Shown in pieces: positions 8,539-16,835 of a stretch of 64,000 nt of DNA. How positions within the stretch are numbered: position 1 is the stretch's first letter; every line of letters starts with the position of its first letter. A model generated the notes under the pieces. That model worked only from the letters and a program-made list of their open reading frames with translations. It did not search any database and was not told the DNA's origin. Location: NCBI GenBank assembly GCA_016705695.1, contig JADJLA010000002.1:434001-498000 (forward strand). Reading direction: 5' to 3'. The DNA comes from Sphingobacteriaceae bacterium. GTDB taxonomy: Bacteria > Bacteroidota > Bacteroidia > B-17B0 > Aurantibacillaceae. The translations under genes and the position numbers were made by a program.

Positions 8539-10557
8539 GTGGACAGAAATTCATTGATCGGTTTAGGGATCATCGCGGCTATACTAGGAAGCTGGTTATG
8601 GTTCAACGGACCAAGTAAAGAACAAGTAGCGCGCAATAAAGTTGTAAAAGATTCTATTGAAGCCGTTCGTAAACAAGAAGACCAAAAAGAAGCTGAGCGC
8701 CTTATGGCCGAGGCTAAAAAAAAGGATACCGTAAAAGTTATAGTGGCTTTGAACGATTCTACAAAAGCAGCGCTTAAAACTGATGCTTACAAAGATCTTG
8801 CTGTTAGTGCCGAAGGAAAACAAGAATTTTTTACGTTCGAAAATGATCTTATAAAAGCAACAGTATTAAACAAAGGCGCGCAAATTTGTAAGGTTGAATT
8901 AAAAAAATATTCACGCCCCGATCAAAATGTACCACTTACTTTATTCGACAAAGATTCCACTAATTTCTCATTGAAATTAAACGCTTACGATCGCTCACGC
9001 ATTTTAAGTACAGACAGTTTTTATTTTAAACCTGTTTCTCAAACGGCAAATGCCATTACCATGCGTTTGGCAACATCTAATGAGAAAAGTTACATCGAAT
9101 ACACCTACTCTATTAAACCGGGTGATTACGTGGTAAACTGCGAGATCCGTTTTGTTGGAATGGAAAAGATCATCACACAAACCGAAGATCAACTGCAATT
9201 ACAATGGAGCATGCTTTTGCCATCGCAAGAGAAATATATTGGTAAAGAGCAAAAAGCTGCTGCTATTCATTATAAGCAAACCATAAATGACCCTGACAAT
9301 ATCAATCCTTTAAAAGATGAAGAACTTAGTATTAGCGAAGCCGACGTTAAATGGGTGTGCTTTATGCAGCAATTCTTTAACTCTACTATAGTTGCCGATG
9401 AAGCGTTTTTAAAAGCAGGAAGTTTAGTTAAACAAGGCTTAAGAGATAAATCACCAACGGCAGTAAAAAGCATGTTCACCGAATTAGGTGTGCCATACAA
9501 CCATAAGCCTGATGAAAAATTCTTATTCAAATTTTATTTTGGCCCTAACGATTACCAAACTATGACAAAATACGGTAATGATCTTGAGAAGATCATTCCT
9601 ACCGGATGGAGTGTATTTAGTTATATTAATAAATGGTTAGTTATTCCATTGTTTGATGCATTATCAAACATGAATATGGGTGTTGTTATTTTAATACTTA
9701 CACTTATTATTAAAGTACTTTTATTACCTATTGCTTACAAAACCTATTTAAGTGGCGCACGCATGCGTGTATTGAAACCTGAGTTAGACGTTATCAATGC
9801 AAAGTTCGGTGACAAAGCTGATGCAATGAAAAAGCAGCAAGAGCAAATGGCGCTATACAGAAAAGCGGGCGTTAGTCCACTTTCGGGTTGTATTCCTTTA
9901 TTATTGCAGTTCCCTATTTTAATTGCCTTATTTGCTTTTATTCCTGCCGCCATTCAATTGCGTCAACATGGGTTTTTATGGGCAGATGACTTAAGTACGT
10001 ACGATAGCATTTGGACATTTGGGCAAGTACCTTTCATTAGTTGGGCTTATGGCGATCACATCAGTTTGTTTGCGATGTTGATGTTTGTAAGTACAATTAT
10101 TTACACTTACATGAATCAGAATTTAATGCCGCAGCAAAACACTCAAATGCCCGGCATGAAATTTATGATGTACTTTATGCCTGTTATTTTCTTGGCGGTA
10201 ATGAATGAGTACGCAGCCGGTTTAAGTTGGTATTACTTCTTGGCGAACATGTTCACCTTTTTACAGAACTGGATCATGAAAAAATTCATCAGCGATGAAT
10301 CACTTCGTTTAAAAATAGAAACGAACATGAAAAAGCCTGTAACTAAATCAACATTCGCAAAACGTTTGGAAGATATAGCAAGACAGAAGCAGCAGACGCT
10401 AAAAGAAATAGACTATCCTTTTAGCCACGAATTGCACAGATTTCGTCGCAATCTTTATTTAAAGAAAATTTGGTTATACTTAAATCTTGAAACTATGCAC
10501 AGATTAGTGCTAATTAGTGAAATTCGTGGCTTATTATCCAGGATTATTTTTCTGTAA
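8539..10557 (+). CDS. yidC: Membrane protein insertase YidC with an anomalous C-terminal tail
   Basis: 672 aa, GTG start preceded by a purine-rich AAAGAG. YidC/Oxa1 insertase, which places proteins into the inner membrane with or without SecYEG. Seen in order: an N-terminal membrane anchor (SLIGLGIIAAILGSWLWF), a large periplasmic beta domain (about residues 90-350), then the conserved five-helix core with LTLIIKVLLLPIAYKTYLSGARM, SPLSGCIPLLLQFPILIALF and a final helix ending NWIMKKF. The usual basic tail ends near ARQKQQTLKEID; the ~45 residues after that are encoded by an intergenic palindromic repeat (10421-10532) and are not expected in the family. One extra T in the T4 run at 10419-10422 would instead give a stop at the repeat border. 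As written, the frame overlaps the convergent gene's stop by 14 bp. Confidence 0.92.
   Translation: MDRNSLIGLGIIAAILGSWLWFNGPSKEQVARNKVVKDSIEAVRKQEDQKEAERLMAEAKKKDTVKVIVALNDSTKAALKTDAYKDLAVSAEGKQEFFTFENDLIKATVLNKGAQICKVELKKYSRPDQNVPLTLFDKDSTNFSLKLNAYDRSRILSTDSFYFKPVSQTANAITMRLATSNEKSYIEYTYSIKPGDYVVNCEIRFVGMEKIITQTEDQLQLQWSMLLPSQEKYIGKEQKAAAIHYKQTINDPDNINPLKDEELSISEADVKWVCFMQQFFNSTIVADEAFLKAGSLVKQGLRDKSPTAVKSMFTELGVPYNHKPDEKFLFKFYFGPNDYQTMTKYGNDLEKIIPTGWSVFSYINKWLVIPLFDALSNMNMGVVILILTLIIKVLLLPIAYKTYLSGARMRVLKPELDVINAKFGDKADAMKKQQEQMALYRKAGVSPLSGCIPLLLQFPILIALFAFIPAAIQLRQHGFLWADDLSTYDSIWTFGQVPFISWAYGDHISLFAMLMFVSTIIYTYMNQNLMPQQNTQMPGMKFMMYFMPVIFLAVMNEYAAGLSWYYFLANMFTFLQNWIMKKFISDESLRLKIETNMKKPVTKSTFAKRLEDIARQKQQTLKEIDYPFSHELHRFRRNLYLKKIWLYLNLETMHRLVLISEIRGLLSRIIFL
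10421..10532. repeat. Palindromic gene-end repeat, copy A (TAGCCACGAATT type)
   Basis: Outer arms GCCACGAATT and AATTCGTGGC are perfect inverses; a direct echo GCACAGATT occurs near both ends. The right half is almost identical to copy D at 47069-47157 (shared AATTAGTGAAATTCGTGGC). It lies between the converging yidC and the membrane protein at 10544-11113, and the printed yidC frame reads through it. Confidence 0.75.
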
Positions 10558-11092
10558 AAATAAAATTAGTGATCTCGTGAATAATGCTTTTTGCTTCCTT
10601 ATCGGTAAGCTGCATTCCAAAACGCACAGTTTTATGTTGACATGTAAAAGCAATACGCTCTCCACCCTTTATCCAAAAACTGCTATTGATCACTGTAATA
10701 AAACTGGTCTCTTCAGCCTCAATTAACTGTAAGTCTTGGATCAAACTAAAATCAAATTCTTGGATCTTTCCTCGCTTATTAACCTCTTGTTGGTAATGCA
10801 CTTTACCCTCGCTTATCCATAACTTTTCTTTTCCCGATCGGCGCCAAATAAAAACCCGCGCGATCTTAAATTCGAAATAAACCCAAAACGCCAGGTAAAT
10901 TATGATGAATAATTTTGAACTCTGATCTGTTACCTTAAAATAATTAGCAAAAACAATGATACCGCAAACTGTCCATGCCATCAACCAAACAAACATTAGC
11001 CAAACTTTTCGCTGATCTTTTATTGGCAAAATAACAATGCTTAAAAGGTCGTCCTTTTTCAATATACTTACACGATCTCCTATAACTTTCAT
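10544..11092 (-). CDS. Small inner-membrane protein with two TM helices and a PH-like C-terminal domain
   Basis: 182 aa if started at the ATG at 11092 (MKVIGDRVSIL). A longer frame to 11113 exists, but an exact TAnnTTTG element (11111-11118) overlaps it, so the shorter start is preferred. Two adjacent membrane helices are clear (VWLMFVWLMAWTVCGIIVFA and LFIIIYLAFWVYFEF), followed by about 100 residues alternating like a beta-rich, pleckstrin-like domain (KLWISEGKVHYQQEV, ITVINSSFWIKGG). Such 2TM-PH proteins are common in bacteria and mostly uncharacterised. No function is assigned. Its 3' end meets yidC head-on. Confidence 0.72.
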   Translation of the reverse strand: MKVIGDRVSILKKDDLLSIVILPIKDQRKVWLMFVWLMAWTVCGIIVFANYFKVTDQSSKLFIIIYLAFWVYFEFKIARVFIWRRSGKEKLWISEGKVHYQQEVNKRGKIQEFDFSLIQDLQLIEAEETSFITVINSSFWIKGGERIAFTCQHKTVRFGMQLTDKEAKSIIHEITNFIFTEK

Positions 11093-11110
11093 TATCGTTT
11101 TGTTTTGACA

Positions 11111-11118
11111 CAAATTTA
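11111..11118 (-). promoter_or_regulatory. Candidate -7 element for the 2TM protein
   Basis: TAAATTTG on the minus strand, exact to TAnnTTTG, 18 bp upstream of the ATG at 11092. No convincing -33 box. Confidence 0.35.
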
Positions 11119-11186
11119 CATATCTTTATTACGTTATACTACTTCGATGAGAGTTTTTTCTCCTATCTATGTAGCGCAAAAAATAC

Positions 11187-12623
11187 ATGAACAAAACTGA
11201 ACCAAGATTAAATTTAATGGATGTAATCATGCTAGTTTCCGGAAGCATGATTGGCTCTGGTATTTTTATTGTGAGCAAAGACATGATGCTTGCATTGGGA
11301 TCGCCATTTTGGGTTTTAATGTGTTGGTTGCTGAGTGGGGTTATAACTTTATTTGCCGCTTTAAGCTACGGCGAATTGGCAGCTATGATGCCTGAAGCCG
11401 GCGGACAATTTGTTTTTTTGAAAAGGGCCTTTGGTAATTTAACCGCCTTTGTTTATGGGTGGACCGTTTTTTTGGTGATCCAAACAGGCGTTATTGCCGC
11501 GGTAGCAGTTGCATTTGCTAAATACCTTGGCGTTATTTTTCCTTCTATTTCCGAAGAGAACGGCATTCATATTGGTTCATTTTTTATTTCCGTTTCACAA
11601 TTCGTTGCCATACTTTCTATCATAACTTTAACTGCCATTCACACCAAAGGAATAAAAAATGGCACATTAATACAAAGGGTTTTTACTATTTCAAAATTAC
11701 TCGCCTTGTTTGTTTTGATCGTATTAGCTTTTACAAAACTTGGATCAGAGAATTATTTTAGTCAAAATTTTAGTGATCTAACATCGGCTGTAAATTACAA
11801 TGAGGAGAAAAATGTAAGCACGCCTTTAAATGGATTAAGCATTTTTGTTTTCCTTGGCACTGCACTTATTGGTGCATTATTTAGTAGCGATGCTTGGAAC
11901 AATGTTACCTTTTTATCTGCCGAGATCAAAAACCCGCAACGCAATTTACCCTTAGGTTTAAGCTTGGGAGTTTTTATTGTTACCATCCTATATATCCTTG
12001 CCAACATTGCCTATTTTATTTTGCTTCCTGCCATGGGCGATGCAACCGCAGCTACGCCCGAAGGATTAGGCATACGATTTGCAGATCATGGCAGAGTTGC
12101 TACTGCGGCATTAAATACATTTTTTGGAAATACCTCTATTTACATTATGGCCATTTTAATTGTGGTATCAACTTTTGGTTGCAATAATGGTTTGATACTT
12201 GCGGGCTCACGTTTATTTCAATCGATGGCAAATAATAATTTGTTCTTTAAACAAGCAGGGCAAGTAAATAAATTCAATGTGCCTTCTAAATCTTTGTGGA
12301 TCCAATGCCTTTGGGCTTCTTTACTATGTTTAACGGGTTCGTACGGACAACTATTGGCCTACGCCACTTTTTCGTCGCTGATATTTTATATTGTAACCAT
12401 CATTGCTTTATTTGTATTACGCAAAAAAGAACCTGATACACCACGTCCTTACAAAGCTTGGGGCTATCCTGTAATCCCCATGCTTTACATCATTATCACC
12501 TCATTAATTTGTTTAGATCTTTTGATTTTCGATCCCAAAAATTCTATTTTAGGGGTTGCAATAATTTTACTCGGTATACCAGTTTATTTTTTATTCAACA
12601 AAAAACAAAACACTGCTTCGTAG
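11187..12623 (+). CDS. APC-superfamily amino acid permease
   Basis: 478 aa, about twelve membrane helices across the whole length. The N-terminal consensus of the amino acid-polyamine-organocation family is present (LMDVIMLVSGSMIGSGIFIV), as are the helix 3 motif SYGELAAMMPEAGGQFVFLKRAF and the C-terminal RPYKAWGYPVIPM seen in LAT/YfnA-like members. It imports or exchanges amino acids at the inner membrane; the substrate cannot be read from sequence. The HHH protein gene downstream begins at or just inside its stop codon, suggesting translational coupling. Upstream gene is divergent. Confidence 0.9.
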   Translation: MNKTEPRLNLMDVIMLVSGSMIGSGIFIVSKDMMLALGSPFWVLMCWLLSGVITLFAALSYGELAAMMPEAGGQFVFLKRAFGNLTAFVYGWTVFLVIQTGVIAAVAVAFAKYLGVIFPSISEENGIHIGSFFISVSQFVAILSIITLTAIHTKGIKNGTLIQRVFTISKLLALFVLIVLAFTKLGSENYFSQNFSDLTSAVNYNEEKNVSTPLNGLSIFVFLGTALIGALFSSDAWNNVTFLSAEIKNPQRNLPLGLSLGVFIVTILYILANIAYFILLPAMGDATAATPEGLGIRFADHGRVATAALNTFFGNTSIYIMAILIVVSTFGCNNGLILAGSRLFQSMANNNLFFKQAGQVNKFNVPSKSLWIQCLWASLLCLTGSYGQLLAYATFSSLIFYIVTIIALFVLRKKEPDTPRPYKAWGYPVIPMLYIIITSLICLDLLIFDPKNSILGVAIILLGIPVYFLFNKKQNTAS

Positions 12624-13107
12624 GTTTTTAAATAGTTATTTTGGTTTTAATAAACAGCAGCGCAACGGACTTTATATTTTGTGTTGCATCAGTTTATGCT
12701 TGTTGATCATTCGTTTGGTTTATCCTTATTTCATTACGCCCGCCAATATTCAAATAGCCAATATTGCCTTAGTAGAAGAAGAGATAGATGCGAAAAGAAA
12801 TTCTGCATTTGATACTAACAAGGGTGTCGAAAATTTGGGCACTGTATTTCCTTTTGATCCAAACACCATTACCAAAACAGAATTGCTAAAATTGGGATTG
12901 AAAGAAAGAACAGCCGAAACTTTTATTAAATTTAGGAATAGAGGTTTTGTTTTCAAACAAAAAGAAGATCTACAAAAGATCTATGGTATCTCTCCAAAAT
13001 TATATTCTCAGCTTGAACCTTACATTCTGATCAAGAACACAAATGCAATAGCCAACAAAAAGAGAACACTAGTAAAGAAACTATCACCGGCAAAAAATTG
13101 GAATTAA
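12613..13107 (+). CDS. ComEA-like helix-hairpin-helix protein, N-terminal fragment (frameshifted)
   Basis: First part of a HHH protein that is split by a frameshift in the A6 run at 13092-13097. The conventional start would be TTG at 12679, but the codons before it read RFLNSYFGFNKQQRNGLYIL, matching the basic stretch that normally precedes the single membrane helix in this Bacteroidota family; an in-frame stop lies at 12562 and the only start-like codon is CTG at 12613, overlapping the permease stop. After the membrane helix (CCISLCLLIIRLVYPYF) comes a first HHH unit (ITKTELLKLGLKERTAETFIKFRNRG ... LQKIYGIS). Such proteins bind DNA non-specifically and are annotated as competence ComEA-like, though role in Bacteroidota is unproven. 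Confidence 0.7.
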   Translation: MLRRFLNSYFGFNKQQRNGLYILCCISLCLLIIRLVYPYFITPANIQIANIALVEEEIDAKRNSAFDTNKGVENLGTVFPFDPNTITKTELLKLGLKERTAETFIKFRNRGFVFKQKEDLQKIYGISPKLYSQLEPYILIKNTNAIANKKRTLVKKLSPAKNWN

Positions 13108-13478
13108 ATTCGGCAGACAGTTTAGCATTAATTGAATTAAAAGGAATTGGCCCGGCTTATGCCAAGCGTATTTTAAAATATAGGAATTTACTAGGGGGAT
13201 TTACGTCTATCCAGCAAGTAAAAGAAATTTATGGCATGACGGATGACCTTTACCAACTCATCGCATCTCAATGCACTATCAATTCTTCTTCTATTAAAAA
13301 AATCAACATCAATACCGTTGATTTTAAAGCACTCAACAAACATCCTTACATCGATTACGAACTTACAAAACGTATCTTTATCTTAAAAAAGAACGGCAAG
13401 ATCACTGAAGAAAATATAGCCGAAATTATAGAGGATGATCAATTAACTACTAAGATCAAACCTTATCTTGAATACTAG
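13098..13478 (+). CDS. ComEA-like helix-hairpin-helix protein, C-terminal fragment (frameshifted)
   Basis: Continues the preceding frame after a one-base shift. The two frames overlap at 13098-13107, and adding one A to the A6 run at 13092-13097 gives a single protein of about 288 aa. This half has the canonical HHH DNA-binding unit LNSADSLALIELKGIGPAYAKRILKYRNLLGG with the GIGPAYA hairpin, and a second related unit at ININTVDFKALNKHPYIDYELTKRIF. The TTG at 13098 that opens this frame is not a credible start, because the HHH domain begins upstream of it in the joined frame. Likely an assembly indel or a recent pseudogene. Confidence 0.75.
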   Translation: MELNSADSLALIELKGIGPAYAKRILKYRNLLGGFTSIQQVKEIYGMTDDLYQLIASQCTINSSSIKKININTVDFKALNKHPYIDYELTKRIFILKKNGKITEENIAEIIEDDQLTTKIKPYLEY

Positions 13479-13591
13479 GTATAAGTAAGCGTTTAGGGGT
13501 TTTTGGTTGTGAATTTTTTAGCACAAAATTGGTCTTTTTATGTTAAAAAAAATGAGTAAATTAGCCTTTATTCCAAAGCATCCCATTTAAC

Positions 13592-15025
13592 ATGAGCGAT
13601 AAGCAAAGAACCATAAAACAAGCGGTTTCATTAACCGGAGCCGGACTTCATACAGGCACAGCTGTTACTATTACATTTAATCCTGCACCTGAAAATCACT
13701 GGTATAAGTTTCAACGCATGGACCTTCCCGGGCAACCGATTATTGAAGCAGATGCAGATCTTGTTGTAGATACTTCTCGGGGCACAACTCTTGAAAAAGA
13801 TGGCGCGCGTGTTTATACAACTGAGCACGTACTTGCTGCCTTGGTTGGTTTAGGAATTGATAATTGTTTGATACAAGTTACTGCGCCCGAAATGCCGATC
13901 ATGGACGGAAGTTCATGGAAATTTATTGAAGCATTAGAAGCTGCTGAAATTATAGAACAGTCTGCAGAGCGTGATTATTTTATTTTAACTGATAACTTAA
14001 CTTACGAAGATCCTATTAAAAAAGTAGAAATGCTTGCCGTGCCTCAAGACACCTATCGCTTAACCGTGATGGTAGATTATAACAGCGAAATTTTAGGCAC
14101 GCAGCATGCCAGCATTTATCATATTGATGAATTTAAAAAGGAAATTGCAAAATGCAGAACGTTTGTATTCTTACACGAATTAGAAATGCTATTGCAACAT
14201 AATTTGATCAAAGGTGGCGCTTTAGAGAATGCTATTGTATTAGTTGACAAAGAAATTTCAAAAGAAAAAATAGATTACCTACGTACTGTATTCAACAAAG
14301 AAACTGTTGAAGTAAAAGGAAGAGGCGTTTTAAATAATACCAAATTACATTTTTACAACGAACCTGCGCGTCACAAATTATTAGACATCATTGGTGACCT
14401 TGCTTTGGTTGGAAAGCCAATGAAGATCCACGTATTAGCTGCACGTCCGGGCCATGCAGGTAACATTGCGTTTGCCAAAAAAATAAAGCAAATGATCAAA
14501 GATCAGGTGATGCGCAAGAAAAAGAATTTATACGAGCCATACGATTTAAATAAACCGGCTTTATACGACATCAATCAAATTCAAAAAATATTGCCACACC
14601 GTCAACCATTTTTATTTGTTGACAAGGTTATGGAAATTACTGAAGAAGGAATTGTTGGGGTGAAGAACGTGAGCATGAATGAAGATTTTTTTCGAGGACA
14701 TTTTCCTGACGCTCCAGTGTTTCCGGGTGTGTTACAAATTGAAGCTATGGCACAAGTTGGTGGGATCTTTGCTTTAAGTAAAGTTCCTGATCCTGAAAAT
14801 TACCTTACATACTTCATGAGCATTGATAAAATAAAATTCAAGAATCAAGTACTCCCGGGTGATTCTATTGTATTTAAGCTAAGTTTAGTTTCGCCTATTC
14901 GTCGCGGTATTGTTCACATGCGTGGCGAAGCATTTGTGAGAGAAAAGATCGTAATGGAAGGTGAAATGATGGCGATGCTTGTAAAAATAAAAGGTAAAGA
15001 AGTAAAACAAAGCGTTGAAGCATAA
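13592..15025 (+). CDS. lpxC: Bifunctional LpxC deacetylase / FabZ dehydratase
   Basis: 477 aa fusion typical of Bacteroidota. Residues ~1-300 are LpxC (UDP-3-O-acyl-GlcNAc deacetylase, the committed zinc-dependent step of lipid A synthesis): TEHVLAALVGLGIDNC with the zinc histidine, PIMDGSSWKF, and HKLLDIIGDLALVG plus ARPGHAGN with further ligands. Residues ~330-477 are FabZ ((3R)-hydroxyacyl-ACP dehydratase of fatty acid synthesis): ILPHRQPFLFVDKV and GHFPDAPVFPGVLQIEAMAQVGG with the catalytic His and Glu. Fusion puts two enzymes competing for hydroxyacyl-ACP in one chain. lpxA follows 3 bp after the stop. Start ATG at 13592 gives the normal N-terminus (KQRTIKQAVSLTGAGLHTG). Confidence 0.97.
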   Translation: MSDKQRTIKQAVSLTGAGLHTGTAVTITFNPAPENHWYKFQRMDLPGQPIIEADADLVVDTSRGTTLEKDGARVYTTEHVLAALVGLGIDNCLIQVTAPEMPIMDGSSWKFIEALEAAEIIEQSAERDYFILTDNLTYEDPIKKVEMLAVPQDTYRLTVMVDYNSEILGTQHASIYHIDEFKKEIAKCRTFVFLHELEMLLQHNLIKGGALENAIVLVDKEISKEKIDYLRTVFNKETVEVKGRGVLNNTKLHFYNEPARHKLLDIIGDLALVGKPMKIHVLAARPGHAGNIAFAKKIKQMIKDQVMRKKKNLYEPYDLNKPALYDINQIQKILPHRQPFLFVDKVMEITEEGIVGVKNVSMNEDFFRGHFPDAPVFPGVLQIEAMAQVGGIFALSKVPDPENYLTYFMSIDKIKFKNQVLPGDSIVFKLSLVSPIRRGIVHMRGEAFVREKIVMEGEMMAMLVKIKGKEVKQSVEA

Positions 15026-15028
15026 GTT

Positions 15029-15802
15029 ATGATCTCGAATTTAGCATACGTTCATCCCAAAGCAAAAATAGGTAATAATGTAACCGTTGAACCTTTTGCC
15101 AGCATTTATGGTGATGTGGAAATTGGTGATGGCTGCTGGATAGGTTCTGGCGCGGTTATAATGGATAGAACGCGTATTGGAAAGAACAATCGTATTTTTC
15201 CGGGTGCTGTTGTTGGTGCTATTCCACAAGATCTTAAATTCAAAGGCGAAGATAGTTTAGTAGAGATAGGAGATAATAACACCATTCGCGAATGCGTTAC
15301 GATCAACAGAGGTACTGTAGATAGAATGACCACACGTATTGGAAATAATTGTTTGCTGATGGCATATACGCATTTAGGACACGATTGCATTTTAGGAAAT
15401 AACATCATCATAGCCAATAGCGGAAATTTAGCCGGGCACATTACCATAGAAGACCATGTTATTATTGAAGGAATTGTAGCTGCGCAACAATTTGTAAATA
15501 TTGGTGCGCACTCATTTATTGCAGGCGCATCTTTGGTACGCAAAAGTGTTCCACCTTATATTAGAGTAGCTCGTGAGCCATTGCAGTTTATTGGCGTTAA
15601 TACTGTGGGTTTGGCTCGCAGAGGTTTAAGCAAAGAAGTAATAAAGAATATTGAAGATATTTACAGGATCATTTTTGTACGTGGCCATAACATCAGCAAC
15701 GCACTGGAAATTGTTGAAGCTGAAATACCACACACTGCCGAGCGTGATCAAATTGTAAAGTTCATTCGCGAACAAAAGGACGGTATCGTTAAAGGAATTT
15801 AA
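15029..15802 (+). CDS. lpxA: Acyl-ACP--UDP-GlcNAc O-acyltransferase LpxA
   Basis: 257 aa. First enzyme of lipid A synthesis; a trimeric left-handed beta-helix. The hexapeptide repeats are obvious from residue 4 on (VHPKAKIGNNVTVEPFASI, VEIGDGCWIGSGAVI), with the catalytic-His region TYLGHDCILGNNIIIANSGNLAGHITIED-like text (here AYTHLGHDC), and the helical C-terminal end with GLARRGLSKEVI. Length is standard. Translationally linked to lpxC-fabZ (3 bp gap) and followed after 2 bp by an ABC ATPase. Confidence 0.97.
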   Translation: MISNLAYVHPKAKIGNNVTVEPFASIYGDVEIGDGCWIGSGAVIMDRTRIGKNNRIFPGAVVGAIPQDLKFKGEDSLVEIGDNNTIRECVTINRGTVDRMTTRIGNNCLLMAYTHLGHDCILGNNIIIANSGNLAGHITIEDHVIIEGIVAAQQFVNIGAHSFIAGASLVRKSVPPYIRVAREPLQFIGVNTVGLARRGLSKEVIKNIEDIYRIIFVRGHNISNALEIVEAEIPHTAERDQIVKFIREQKDGIVKGI

Positions 15803-15804
15803 TT

Positions 15805-16443
15805 TTGGAGAATTCTATTTCTATACATCTAAATTCAGTTTCAAAAAAGTACAATAAGGAATGGATCTTTAGAGATCTGAATTTACAAATTGCACCCGGC
15901 GAACGTTTAGCTTTATTGGGTTCAAACGGTTCCGGTAAATCAACCTTATTGCAAGTAATTTCCGGTTATTTAATTCCTGATTCGGGAAAAGTAAATTTTA
16001 CATCTAACGCGATCGAGGTAAAACAAGACGATGCGCACGAATTAATTTCGTTTGCTTCTCCGTATTTACAGCTTACCGAAGAGTTCACCTTAAAAGAATT
16101 GGTTGAGCATACAGCTTTATACAAACCATTTATTAATAGGTCTAATGCTAATGATATCATAGACATCATGGAATTGAAAGCGGCAGCCAATAAACCCTTA
16201 AAACATTACTCAAGCGGTATGAAGCAACGGGCTAAATTGGGCTTAGCAATTTTAGCCGATGCTCCCCTGCTTTTTTTAGATGAACCCTTGTCGAATTTAG
16301 ATGCTAATGCCTCAAAATGGTATCAAAAGATGATAGCGGAGTACGGAGCAAAAAAAACCATTGTGGTATGTTCAAATGCCATAAAAGATGAGTATTCCTT
16401 CTGTGAAAAAGAACTAAATATGGCTGATCATAAGTCAATTTAA
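15805..16443 (+). CDS. ABC transporter ATP-binding protein (CcmA-like candidate)
   Basis: 212 aa, TTG start two bases after the lpxA stop; the next possible start would remove the first beta-strand. Complete ABC ATPase: Walker A LGSNGSGKSTLLQ, signature YSSGMKQRAKLGLAI, Walker B APLLFLDEPLSNLD. There is no permease next to it. Its small size (close to the ~205 aa of CcmA) and short LDEPLSNLD-to-end region make it a plausible ATPase for the CcmB permease encoded at 61421, which has no ATPase beside it, but an uncharacterised lipid or drug exporter partner is equally possible. Transcribed with the lipid A genes and the tatA group. Confidence 0.88.
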   Translation: MENSISIHLNSVSKKYNKEWIFRDLNLQIAPGERLALLGSNGSGKSTLLQVISGYLIPDSGKVNFTSNAIEVKQDDAHELISFASPYLQLTEEFTLKELVEHTALYKPFINRSNANDIIDIMELKAAANKPLKHYSSGMKQRAKLGLAILADAPLLFLDEPLSNLDANASKWYQKMIAEYGAKKTIVVCSNAIKDEYSFCEKELNMADHKSI

Positions 16444-16479
16444 CACAGGCTGTATTAAACAAATATGTAAATTTACAGC

Positions 16480-16581
16480 ATGGCAACACCCGATCTATCC
16501 GACTATTTCATCATTGCTTTTATAGCGGTGGTTTTTTGTGCCGGTATATATGGTGTATTCAAATTCATGCGACATAAATGA
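16480..16581 (+). CDS. 33-aa single-pass membrane peptide upstream of tatA
   Basis: ATG at 16480 opens MATPDLSDYFIIAF, continues IAVVFCAGIYGVF and ends KFMRHK with TGA at 16579-16581: one hydrophobic helix with a polar N-terminus and a basic C-terminus. Its stop overlaps the tatA start in an ATGA, the mark of translational coupling. I do not recognise the family. Size and topology recall accessory subunits such as CcoQ or CcmD-like peptides, but that is only resemblance. It is easily missed by gene callers because of length. Confidence 0.6.
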   Translation: MATPDLSDYFIIAFIAVVFCAGIYGVFKFMRHK

Positions 16582-16835
16582 TAGTTTCAAATTTCATATT
16601 ATTCCTCAATTTAGGTGGCGGAGAGATCATTCTTATCCTCTTTGTTATTTTATTAATGTTTGGCGGAAAAGGAATTCCAAGCATTGCAAAGGCTTTAGGA
16701 AAAGGCATCCGTGAGTTTAAGAATGCCACCAGTGATATTCAACGCGATATTCATCAAAGTACAGGAGGCATTACTCAGCAAGTGAACGAACAAATTCAAG
16801 AGATCAAAAAAGAAATTGATATTGAAAAAGATTAG
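16578..16835 (+). CDS. tatA: Sec-independent protein translocase subunit TatA
   Basis: 85 aa. Short N-terminus, one membrane helix (IILILFVILLMFGGKGIPSIAKALGKGIREFKN) leading straight into the conserved amphipathic helix with the FGGKGIP hinge and the FKN end, then a charged tail. This is the TatA/E pore-forming subunit for export of folded twin-arginine proteins. ATGA overlap with the 33-aa peptide before it, and the next gene begins inside its 3' end. No tatC in the window. Confidence 0.93.
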   Translation: MIVSNFILFLNLGGGEIILILFVILLMFGGKGIPSIAKALGKGIREFKNATSDIQRDIHQSTGGITQQVNEQIQEIKKEIDIEKD

